Notes under the pieces: model-generated
What the model saw: only the letters and a program-made list of their open reading frames with translations
What the model was told of the DNA's origin: nothing
The model's database searches: none
Shown: piece by piece, positions 9,313 to 17,713 of the stretch
How the letters are laid out: the number at the start of each line of letters is the position of its first letter
Numbering within the stretch: position 1 is the stretch's first letter
Position numbers and translations under genes: made by a program
NCBI RefSeq assembly: GCF_003946395.1
Contig: NZ_RHNZ01000011.1
Coordinates: 1-64,000 of the forward strand
Length of the DNA stretch: 64,000 nt
Direction of reading: 5' to 3'
DNA from: Levilactobacillus fuyuanensis
GTDB lineage: Bacteria > Bacillota > Bacilli > Lactobacillales > Lactobacillaceae

Positions 9313-11556
9313 TTAAGTTGGTGCATTCGTAAAGCTCCAGGTTATTACGCCAGTATATGCCATTGGTGCGTTATTGATTCCGCCAACTGCATCGCCTTGA
9401 ACATCCAATAGTAACCCACTATCAGCGGTCCAATCGCCAGACACGTCTGTGACATCATTGTCACTAGTGCTCGTCGCAGACTGCAACTTAACGTAGCCCG
9501 CACTTAAGTCATCTTTAGTCGCACCTGACTTGTACACAAGACTAGCTGGTAAGGTACCTCTAAGTCTAGACATAAATGGCGTTGACTTGGCATAAAGCGT
9601 CCAGTCATTGCCCTTCCCACGAGTATCACTGACAGCTACCTTTAAGTCTGAACTTGGCCGAATCAATTGTTCTTTCCCGTTCAACGTCGTTGGCTCAAAA
9701 CTAGCCGTGGTCGGTACTGACAGATCCAAAGAACCTGACTTTACTGTAATTGTTTCGGTGACCTCATTTGAAATACGCCCATCTGTATCTTCAGCGTATA
9801 ATTTGAGATCATTAGCTTGCCCCGATAGTAACTTCGCTTGTGGCACATCATACGTAAACGACCCAGCGGTATCAGACGAACGCAGCAACTCAGTAGGTAG
9901 TGATTCACCATTAAGCACTGGGTGCAACGTCATCGAGCCCTTATCTACTGCACTATTATCATCATATTTCAGTTGTCCCGTCACCGGTACATCCGTATCT
10001 GGCATCGTTTTTGTTTCACCACTGGCACTGTCACCAGTTAATGCCATACTCAAGGCACTCGTTTTAGTCGGTGCCGTCACAGCGAATGCTGGAACTGTGG
10101 CATCAGCTAACGCGTTTGATCCAACAAACTTACTCATCGTTAACGCGGAATCACCAGGAGCTGCGACACCATCCAGTGTGATTGTCGCCGTCGGATTGGT
10201 TTTTGACATCTCAGAAATTGGCACTGTCAGAGTCTTGGTGTTCAGATCAGCCGCTGAAAGCGACGTCTTAGCTAACGACGAATCGCCGTACGTAACCGTC
10301 CCGCCAGAAAATGTCATATTGTTTGGTAAGTTAAGCTTAGCTTGAATATCTTTCCAGTTCTGACTGCCACCTGTGTAAGCCAAGTTGTAAGTCAACCGCA
10401 TGTGGTGTCCACCACCAACACTGTCCCCACTGGCAACCGTTCTCTGGGTTGTTTCATCCTTCAAGCTGGCAGTGGCATTCGAATTGACGATTCCCGGAAC
10501 TTGTTCAAACACAACCGCATTGGGTTCCCAGTTAGTACCAGTAGATCCGGTGAAACCCCAGCGAACTTGCCCGGTACCATCTGGATCGATGGATGACTTC
10601 GGTACACTGACCGTTTTGCTTGTCGGATTGGCCTTCGGTTGTCCGGTCTTCGGATTTTTATCGTCAAAGATATACGTCATTGTTTGGTCAGTCGCATTCC
10701 ACTTTAAGGTCACGTGGTACCAGCTACCGTCGACTAACCAGCCAGCTGATCTACCTTCGATTGGTTTGGTATGATTCATGGAAGCATAGTAGTAATCTTT
10801 TGTTGTGCTAACGTTACTGTATATAGGAACCCCAAAGAGCCCAGTACCGGTTTGCACCTGAGTCTTCGTTGTCACTGGCACCTGATGCATGTTGTAAGTT
10901 TCGGCTTTGCCAGGAAATCCAGAAGCAATGTGAGAATTGGTCGTATTAGAGGTTAAGGAACTATCAGTATCGAATGAACTTCCGCGCCCTAAAGCATCCT
11001 CACCCGTTGTTCCGTTATGAAAGGTATCAAACTCTAATGCCCAACTATTTTGGATACCTGTTGCCGCAACTTCACCAGCTGTAGACATATTTTTATCCTG
11101 ATCAGTTCCCCAAACGCCCAAAGTTTCTCCTGCAACTGGATTGCCATTTGCACCCCTGGTACTGGCACCCATTCCATGATCATATCGATCATCATTTTGC
11201 ATGACGAATGCCATACCATCACCGGAACTAGAATTCTTGTCACCAAAATACATCCACATGGAGGCCGTCTCGTCAGAATTCAAGCTCATTTTAGTATCAT
11301 CTTTGGTCCAGATTGTTCCTAACTGACTCCTATTATCTGTTAATTGTACTGCTTGACTTTCCCCAAAATCAGTTGCGACCTTTTTTGCCGAGTTTGGCGA
11401 AATGCTTCCCGCCTGAAAGTAACTGTCCAGATTAACCCCTTGTGGCGCCTGGTTTAAAGCACTAGCTAAATCCGCCTGTGCCGTCGTTCCCCATCCCCAA
11501 ATCACAATCCCTAACCCAACGGCCATAACACTCAATAAAATCGATCTAATCTTCAA
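9313..11556 (-). CDS. secreted L-type lectin / WxL-like protein 2
   Basis: 747-residue paralogue with signal peptide (~1-28, ending TTAQA), L-type lectin domain (~30-365; GDGMAFVMQND, LGVWG, NSWALEFDTF, HVTLKW, RWGFTGSTG), middle beta domains and a C-terminal WxL-like domain. The proximal motif is WTLYA but the terminal motif reads WSFTN, Phe replacing Leu. The start is a TTG at 11556 preceded by AGGAGGAG; no in-frame ATG suits the signal peptide. It is an independent unit with its own terminator and a 632-base upstream gap. Presumed role: display of a glycan-binding domain at the surface through the WxL system. Confidence 0.86.
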   Translation of the reverse strand: MKIRSILLSVMAVGLGIVIWGWGTTAQADLASALNQAPQGVNLDSYFQAGSISPNSAKKVATDFGESQAVQLTDNRSQLGTIWTKDDTKMSLNSDETASMWMYFGDKNSSSGDGMAFVMQNDDRYDHGMGASTRGANGNPVAGETLGVWGTDQDKNMSTAGEVAATGIQNSWALEFDTFHNGTTGEDALGRGSSFDTDSSLTSNTTNSHIASGFPGKAETYNMHQVPVTTKTQVQTGTGLFGVPIYSNVSTTKDYYYASMNHTKPIEGRSAGWLVDGSWYHVTLKWNATDQTMTYIFDDKNPKTGQPKANPTSKTVSVPKSSIDPDGTGQVRWGFTGSTGTNWEPNAVVFEQVPGIVNSNATASLKDETTQRTVASGDSVGGGHHMRLTYNLAYTGGSQNWKDIQAKLNLPNNMTFSGGTVTYGDSSLAKTSLSAADLNTKTLTVPISEMSKTNPTATITLDGVAAPGDSALTMSKFVGSNALADATVPAFAVTAPTKTSALSMALTGDSASGETKTMPDTDVPVTGQLKYDDNSAVDKGSMTLHPVLNGESLPTELLRSSDTAGSFTYDVPQAKLLSGQANDLKLYAEDTDGRISNEVTETITVKSGSLDLSVPTTASFEPTTLNGKEQLIRPSSDLKVAVSDTRGKGNDWTLYAKSTPFMSRLRGTLPASLVYKSGATKDDLSAGYVKLQSATSTSDNDVTDVSGDWTADSGLLLDVQGDAVGGINNAPMAYTGVITWSFTNAPT

Positions 11557-12132
11557 AATACCCGCTCCTCCTGAAACTAAAACTCGCCATCATTAGTCAG
11601 TAATGGCGAACTTTCTCTCCATTCAATCACGCCGCATCGTTCGCCAATGCTTTATCCACATCAGCAGTTTCGACCTAAATTCAGTTAACTTTCAATCTCA
11701 GCGATCAAAAGTGCGCAACCGATTGAATACTCGTAGAATCAACGCAAGTCGCATTCTTCCCCAAGAACCCGACTCCCCTATATTGGTTCTCCTATTAACA
11801 AAATTCATTATATTCTGTTTAGGGGCGGAACACAACTAAAATAATATAAGTTATCTGATTAATGTGCTCTCAAAAGAAACGTTTCGCCGAGAATTCAGCT
11901 ATACCAAGGGTTAAACCATTCTAACTACTCTTGGCACGAATACCTGTACGCTAGTCATTACCCACACACTAGCTAAATTGAGACAACCTATACCACCCAA
12001 TACAAATACATAGAATCTCCACATTTCAAAAAAAGCGTAACATTATTATCAACATAGCACCTTACCAGCTAATATCGAAAAATTATGAAGCTTCGTATAA
12101 TTTGCTTAATACCATCTCGTCTGACCAACAAG
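11557..12132. other. long upstream region of WxL-lectin 2
   Basis: No gene supported. It contains a perfect GAAACGTTTC palindrome at 11876-11885, a cre-like sequence, and AT-rich -10-like sequence around 11841-11850 on the minus strand. The leader to the start codon would be about 280 bases. Confidence 0.35.
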
Positions 12133-12162
12133 AAAAAAAGGATGCAGCCAGCGGCTGCATCC
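12133..12162 (-). terminator. terminator of WxL-lectin 3
   Basis: Perfect 10 bp stem GGATGCAGCC / GGCTGCATCC (12140-12149 / 12153-12162) with a run of seven T on the minus strand. Confidence 0.9.
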
Positions 12163-12188
12163 TTATAGATCTCTATTCAACTTTCACC

Positions 12189-14525
12189 TTACTCACCATT
12201 GGTCAGTATCCAGGTTACCGTTCCTTTGTAATGACCCTGAACCGCACCGCCATTCAGTTGCAACAAAATTCCAGAATTATCGTCCCAATCACTAGCAATA
12301 TTAACGGGTGTGTTGGAACCATCTGAAACATGATTGGTAATCGGTGTTTGTGCATCTGCCGTTAGCGGATGGATCCCGGTCTTATCACTGTAAACCAGTT
12401 GACCGTCCAGTGGCGTTCCCGTGTCATTTGTTTCCGGAGTATTCGCCCCCGGAGTAGGCTTCAACGTCAACGGCGTGGCTTCGACACCTAGTTTCCACTT
12501 GGTCCCACTCGTCACCGTATCGTTAATATTGAACGACCAGTTTGGGTCAGAGCGACTGACTAATTGACCAGCACCACTAATGGTTGCATCGTAGTTCAAG
12601 TCACCAGAGGAACTACCAAAGTCAACGTTACCAATGACAATATCTACCGTTTGTGGATTCGTATAATTTCCGCTACCGTCCGACGCGATAATACTTAATT
12701 TATAGGTCCCTGCAGATAGACTATTGGCCGCCACATGGTAGGTGAACCCCTTAGCAGGGTCGTTGGCATCGAGATCACTCGGCGTCACTGCCGGTAATGG
12801 CGTCCCATTATTCTGAGCATCATAAAGCGTCGGATGCAATGTCGCTTTCGAATTCGCCAAGACGGTATTATCAGCTTTGACTACTTTCCCTGTAATATCA
12901 AGATCATTACCTTGGTTAACATTGATCTTATCTTGATCCAAGTTCAGCATCAATGCCTGTTGCGTAATCTTAAAGCTCCTAATGGTTGCACTAGTCATTT
13001 CACCCGTCCCAACAAAGTTAGACGTCACGTCGCTGGTTGTATAGGACTGATCGTTAAGGGTTTTCCCCTCCAATGTGATGGTTGCCGTCTTATTCGCAGC
13101 CGTTAATGCCCCTACATTGACATTCAGACTTTGTCCATCAGTTGCCTTACCAGAGAGCCCACTAACGTCAACACTTGATGCCACCGCGTCGTTAGTCTTT
13201 TGCATCGTTCCGGACGTTATTTGGATGCCTTTCGGGATACGCAGGTTTGCCATGATACTGTCCCACGAATCCGAACCAGAATCATAATTGACTTTATATT
13301 GAACTTTCACCTTACTATTGCCGCTAATACCAGCTGTGCCAACCTCACTATTTGTCGCTTCATCAATGACGCTTGCACTGGCACTCGAGTCAATCAGGCC
13401 TGGAACATGTTCAAAAACAACTAAGCTATCTTGTGAATCATTTTTAGGAAAATCGCTGTCAGTTGAGACGCCCGTTGATCCTGTAATTCCCCAGAAGACC
13501 TTACTGTTAGTACTATCAGCACTCAATTTCTTCGTGTCAATATAAGCTTTCGTCTTTTTATTGTCCACTGTCACTGGAGCCCCTGTACTGGTACTCCTGT
13601 CATCTAAATAATACTGCATTGTCCCAATCGTGCTACCAGCTGCGGGTTTCGTATAATCAAGTGTCACATGATGCCAAGCCCCATCGGTCAAAAGAGTGCT
13701 AGTATCGGTAATTAAGCCACGATGGATTTGCTTGTAATAGTGGTAATTACCAATTGATGGAAGTAGTCCAGTCTGTATTGTTCCAAAAGTTTTAAAATCT
13801 GAATACGTCCCTTCATCGCCAGGATAACCAGACGCAATATGCTCGCCATTATAAGTTCGTGAGACTTCCGTGTTGTCAGACATATTTGCGTAACCAAAGC
13901 CATCACCTAGGTCAAATGCACTTGGCGCCTGCTTTCCCATAATCCAATTCGATGATGAGTCCGATGGATCCGTATTATTCATATGTGTATCAAATTCCAC
14001 AGCCCAGCTATTGGGGATTGCCTTACTTGCAATCGTCAATGCACTCCCATCCTTGGACTGTGGATCAACACCCCAAACACCCAATGCTTCACCTGTACCA
14101 GAAAATTCATTATTACTATCATTCTGCAAAACGAAGGCCATGCCTTCACCTGGCTTAGTCCAAGTGGAGTTATCAGCACTCATGTAGATCCACATCGACA
14201 AGCGCTGATTCTTATACAGATCAAATGAGCGATTATTCGACCAAATTGTACCACCTGTATTTTTCCCGCCGTAACTACTAATCTCAACACCATCCATTGG
14301 TAATCTATTGGTGGTCTGGGTTGGCTCCAAAAGCTTGGCACTGTTTTTAATGCCAGTAGTCCCCAGTGTCCCTGGCATAGTGAAATAGGGATTACCCTGA
14401 ACTTTAATTCCCTGTGGCGCAGCATCTATCGGGTCTGCCTGTGCCGTCTCTGGAGCCACAAACAGCCCCAGCCCGACAAAAGCCGCCGCTCCTAGTAATG
14501 TCACTAATCCCTTTCTAAATCGCAT
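12189..14525 (-). CDS. secreted L-type lectin / WxL-domain protein 3
   Basis: 778 residues. Signal peptide (~1-30, ending ETAQA), then an L-type lectin domain (~32-390) whose N-terminus APQGIKVQGNPYF resembles proteins 4 and 5, so these three form one subgroup. Diagnostic segments are GEGMAFVLQND, EALGVWG, NSWAVEFDTH, HIASGYPG, WHHVTLDY and VFWGITGSTG. Middle beta domains follow, and the C-terminal WxL domain carries WKLGV and the terminal WILTN. ATG at 14525 is chosen because GGGGGG lies seven bases upstream; an earlier in-frame start at 14552 would spoil the signal peptide. Independent unit. Confidence 0.87.
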   Translation of the reverse strand: MRFRKGLVTLLGAAAFVGLGLFVAPETAQADPIDAAPQGIKVQGNPYFTMPGTLGTTGIKNSAKLLEPTQTTNRLPMDGVEISSYGGKNTGGTIWSNNRSFDLYKNQRLSMWIYMSADNSTWTKPGEGMAFVLQNDSNNEFSGTGEALGVWGVDPQSKDGSALTIASKAIPNSWAVEFDTHMNNTDPSDSSSNWIMGKQAPSAFDLGDGFGYANMSDNTEVSRTYNGEHIASGYPGDEGTYSDFKTFGTIQTGLLPSIGNYHYYKQIHRGLITDTSTLLTDGAWHHVTLDYTKPAAGSTIGTMQYYLDDRSTSTGAPVTVDNKKTKAYIDTKKLSADSTNSKVFWGITGSTGVSTDSDFPKNDSQDSLVVFEHVPGLIDSSASASVIDEATNSEVGTAGISGNSKVKVQYKVNYDSGSDSWDSIMANLRIPKGIQITSGTMQKTNDAVASSVDVSGLSGKATDGQSLNVNVGALTAANKTATITLEGKTLNDQSYTTSDVTSNFVGTGEMTSATIRSFKITQQALMLNLDQDKINVNQGNDLDITGKVVKADNTVLANSKATLHPTLYDAQNNGTPLPAVTPSDLDANDPAKGFTYHVAANSLSAGTYKLSIIASDGSGNYTNPQTVDIVIGNVDFGSSSGDLNYDATISGAGQLVSRSDPNWSFNINDTVTSGTKWKLGVEATPLTLKPTPGANTPETNDTGTPLDGQLVYSDKTGIHPLTADAQTPITNHVSDGSNTPVNIASDWDDNSGILLQLNGGAVQGHYKGTVTWILTNGE

Positions 14526-14900
14526 GTGATAGCCCCCCGTTGCCCAATTCACTTGGGCGTGACTACGTAAACTTATTCCTCAACTTTTAACTTTGTATTT
14601 ACAGCTAAACCGGCAAAATTTCCGTCCGCAAAACGATTTTGCCCAAATAAGACCACTTTGGCCTCCTCTTTAAGTATTGTTTTCAGATGATGATTTTAAG
14701 TGTAATTAGATTGGTTCGTTGATTGGTTCTGGGCTCAATATCTAAGTTAATTATACGATGATAACTGATATCGTTATAGCAAAATAATTCTACAAGCCCT
14801 ATAAATGGGGTGATTTGACAATATAATTTAGGTTGCGTTGTTAACCAAACTTACTATCACTTTTCAAGGCTTTTTAGCCCCCTAATTTGAAAGGACACTG
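14526..14900. promoter_or_regulatory. upstream region of WxL-lectin 3 with palindrome
   Basis: No gene seen. A minus-strand TATAAT sits at 14750-14755, about 220 bases before the start. A 15-base palindrome GCAAAACGATTTTGC at 14628-14642 resembles a CcpA cre site, but lies downstream of that -10, so a roadblock role would be the only simple model. Confidence 0.35.
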
Positions 14901-14908
14901 GCCAAATT

Positions 14909-14942
14909 AAAAGGGGGCATCCTCATCTCTGAAGACGCCCCC
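14909..14942 (-). terminator. terminator of WxL-lectin 4
   Basis: GGGGGCATC / GACGCCCCC (14913-14921 / 14934-14942) then TTTTAATTT on the minus strand. The GGGGGC arm can alternatively pair with 14877-14889, giving a second, overlapping hairpin. Confidence 0.8.
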
Positions 14943-14972
14943 CGCTTAATTTACGCAATTATTCAACATGCT

Positions 14973-17315
14973 TTAATGATTAGCATCAATCGAATCCTCC
15001 AATGTCCAAGTAATCGTGCCCTCATAGTCACCTTTCATCGCACCACCATGCACCTTGAGAAGAATCCCCGACTGGTCAGTCCAATCGCTGGCAATATTGA
15101 ACGGTGTCGTGGTCCCGTCCGAACCGTGATCGGTAATTAACGTCTTTGCCGACAGTGGCTGGGGCTGACTATTCTGACCATCACTATAGACCAGCTCGCC
15201 GTCCAGCGCTGCTGTCTTTGAAGTCAGTGTCGACGCCTGAGCATACAGCTGCCATGTTGTCCCCTTCTTGGCAGTATCATCAATGTTAAACGACCAGTTC
15301 GGGTCAGAACGGCTGACAGTCTGATCCGAGCCGGTGAGGTCAGCCGTATAGGTGAGATTTCCAGAGGTGCTGCCAAAGTCAACATCCCCGATAATGATGG
15401 TTAAAGTGACATCTTCTATATAACCATTCTTCCCGTCCACCGCCTGAAGCTTTAACTCATAGGAACCGGGTGCAAATGTGCCAATTTCAGGTACCGCTGT
15501 ATACTTAAATCCAGATGCTGGATTATCTTTATCGTCTAAGGTAATCGTTTTAATTTTAGCATTAACCCCCGTTTCTTTATTCACTAGCCAACCCGAAAGT
15601 TGAATGTTACTGCTTATAATCGGCAACCCATCGCCTCGTTCAATTCTGCCAGTCACCACTGGGGTTTCACCTTTATTCACGTGAATCGTTGTCTGATCTG
15701 GAATCAGGGAAAACGCCGGTAAGTCCTGCACTGTACTGGAGAAGCGGCTAACACTGGCACTCGCCATCGTTCCGCTCCCGACGAAGTTACTCGTCGTGTC
15801 GGGAACGGAATAAGCCTTATCGTTTAGCATTTTACCGGTTAATGTAATCGTCGCCGTCTGACTACCTGAACTCAGTGTGCCCACGCTTTCTTCAATACTT
15901 TGTCCGGTAGTGGCTGCTCCTTGCAGCTTGCTCATATCAATACTCCGACTGGTACTACCATCCGCTGCTGTCACATGACCCGAAGTTACCCGAATGCCCT
16001 TGGGCACATGCAGCTGCGCCATGACGTTTGTCCAGTCTGTATCACCAGAATCGTACTTAACGGTGTAATCCAGTTTGACTGCATCGCCACCCTTAATCGT
16101 ATCGCCAGACGCTACCACACGGTTATCCGTCGTATCCGTGAGCTTAGCTGTTGCCGACCCATTGGCTTGCCCCGGAACATGTTCGAAAGCAACCAGACTA
16201 TCCTGGGTACCATCGTCTTTGTCTACGGAATCGCTCGACCAAGTCTGCCCAGTCGAGCCAGTCATTCCCCAGTAAACCCTACTACTTGATCCGGTTAATC
16301 CTAATTTTGAAATATCTAAATTTGTAATTACATACCTATTAGACGACTGCTTAGCCCCGGTCGTTGGGTTCTTGTCATCATAACGATAATCCATCGTCCC
16401 AACTGTGCTTCCCGCAGCGGGTGCTGTGTAATTCAAAGTCACATGGTGCCAGGCTCTGTCAGATAGGAGTGTACCATTCCCATCAGTAATCAGTCCAAAA
16501 TGCGTTTGTTTATAGTAATAGTATTGTTGCCTGCTTGATAAAAGGCCATTTTTTCCATAGCCCTTATCCGCCTCATAAGTCGCCCCATCTGCAGGATATC
16601 CAGAGGAGATATGCTCGCGTGTTAGACCTTGACTAGTCGTATTTCCAGTAGAATTACTGTAGCCCAACGACTGACCTAGGTCAAAAGCAGAAGGCTGGTT
16701 CGCTGACAAATCCCAATAATTCAGTGTCGGCAAAAAACTTCCTGTATCCCATTTTTTAGATGGGTCCACATTATTCAGCTCCGTATCAAATTCCAACGCC
16801 CAACTGTTGGGAATCGCCTGACCAGCAATTATATCGGCCCCACCCTTGGTCGACTTGGGGTCAGCGCCCCAGACCCCCAAGGCTTCACCGGTGCCTGAGA
16901 ATTGATTGCCCTCGTTGTTATTGTGTAGAACAAAAGCCATTCCCTCACCCGGGCTCGTCGTAACATCAGCACTGCTGTAAATCCACATAGAGAATGTCTG
17001 ATTCTTACTCAAGTCAAAAGATGGTTTCTTCGACCAAATCGCGCCGCCAGCGTCATGTGTCCCTTGCGCAGTGAGCTGAACGGCATCCATCGGCAAGTGA
17101 TTAGCACTATCAGGAACGTTGACGACCTTTGCGGAATTTTCTTTTCCAGTCTTCCCCAACACTGAAGGCACATCAAAGTACGGCTGACCCCCAACCGGGA
17201 TTCCCTGTGGCACACTGTCGATTGGTGCCGCTTGTGCTATCGGTGCGTGAAGTAGCCCCATTGTGGCGGCCACAACCACACCAATGATTAGTCCCAAACG
17301 CTTGTTAATTTTCAT
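14973..17315 (-). CDS. secreted L-type lectin / WxL-domain protein 4
   Basis: 780 residues. Signal peptide (~1-29, ending IAQA), L-type lectin domain (~31-395; GEGMAFVLHNN, EALGVWG, NSWALEFDTE, HISSGYPA, WHHVTLNY, VYWGMTGSTG), middle beta domains, and a WxL domain with WQLYA and WTLED. Unlike its paralogues it extends several residues past the last motif (DSIDANH). Closest in layout to proteins 3 and 5. ATG at 17315 has GGGGG seven bases upstream. Independent unit with its own terminator; a cre-like site lies about 290 bases upstream. Confidence 0.87.
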   Translation of the reverse strand: MKINKRLGLIIGVVVAATMGLLHAPIAQAAPIDSVPQGIPVGGQPYFDVPSVLGKTGKENSAKVVNVPDSANHLPMDAVQLTAQGTHDAGGAIWSKKPSFDLSKNQTFSMWIYSSADVTTSPGEGMAFVLHNNNEGNQFSGTGEALGVWGADPKSTKGGADIIAGQAIPNSWALEFDTELNNVDPSKKWDTGSFLPTLNYWDLSANQPSAFDLGQSLGYSNSTGNTTSQGLTREHISSGYPADGATYEADKGYGKNGLLSSRQQYYYYKQTHFGLITDGNGTLLSDRAWHHVTLNYTAPAAGSTVGTMDYRYDDKNPTTGAKQSSNRYVITNLDISKLGLTGSSSRVYWGMTGSTGQTWSSDSVDKDDGTQDSLVAFEHVPGQANGSATAKLTDTTDNRVVASGDTIKGGDAVKLDYTVKYDSGDTDWTNVMAQLHVPKGIRVTSGHVTAADGSTSRSIDMSKLQGAATTGQSIEESVGTLSSGSQTATITLTGKMLNDKAYSVPDTTSNFVGSGTMASASVSRFSSTVQDLPAFSLIPDQTTIHVNKGETPVVTGRIERGDGLPIISSNIQLSGWLVNKETGVNAKIKTITLDDKDNPASGFKYTAVPEIGTFAPGSYELKLQAVDGKNGYIEDVTLTIIIGDVDFGSTSGNLTYTADLTGSDQTVSRSDPNWSFNIDDTAKKGTTWQLYAQASTLTSKTAALDGELVYSDGQNSQPQPLSAKTLITDHGSDGTTTPFNIASDWTDQSGILLKVHGGAMKGDYEGTITWTLEDSIDANH

Positions 17316-17645
17316 ATCATTTCCCCCTACGGTTCAAAAGCAGCTTGAACCTACTAGTACCTCAACTCTCAATTTTATTGCCACGCCGCATGCTGTGGCA
17401 TTTAGTCATTGGCGTAACCCCATGGCGAACCACCGTTCAGACCGATTAACCTCACTAGTCATTGCGTCAATCATTGTTTTAACGATACAGCGGTCTTATG
17501 GTAAATATATTAAACTTACTTTTCGAAAAAGGATAAAAGAAGAATATATTCACCGAAACGTTATTTTCACGGGTTACTAGTTTCGTTATGCCCATGATAT
17601 CACATCAGAAAGCGTTTCCACAACGAAAAGTATTATTTAATTTGT
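17316..17645. other. upstream region of WxL-lectin 4
   Basis: No gene supported. AT-rich -10-like sequence is at 17501-17511 on the minus strand. A cre-like sequence lies at 17607-17620. Confidence 0.35.
17607..17620. promoter_or_regulatory. cre-like (CcpA) site
   Basis: AGAAAGCGTTTCCA differs from the consensus TGAAAGCGNTTNCA only at the first base. Carbon-catabolite control of WxL (csc) clusters has been proposed in lactobacilli; here it is a motif match only. Confidence 0.35.
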
Positions 17646-17679
17646 AAATAAAAAACCACCCACATTTCTGCAGGTGGTT
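17646..17679 (-). terminator. terminator of WxL-lectin 5
   Basis: AACCACC / GGTGGTT (17654-17660 / 17673-17679) followed by TTTTTATTT on the minus strand. Confidence 0.8.
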
Positions 17680-17713
17680 AATTCATTTTAACCGTAATTA
17701 TCAGGCATATGGT

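Noticed and set aside
9608-10345. 245-codon open frame on the plus strand inside WxL-lectin gene 2
   Set aside because: It is antisense to a gene with clear domains and signal peptide, has no ribosome binding site, and arises from the Thr/Ser/Val-rich codon pattern of the lectin gene.
11603-11839. 78-codon plus-strand frame in the gap upstream of WxL-lectin 2
   Set aside because: No ribosome binding site, no recognisable domain and atypical composition; probably chance.
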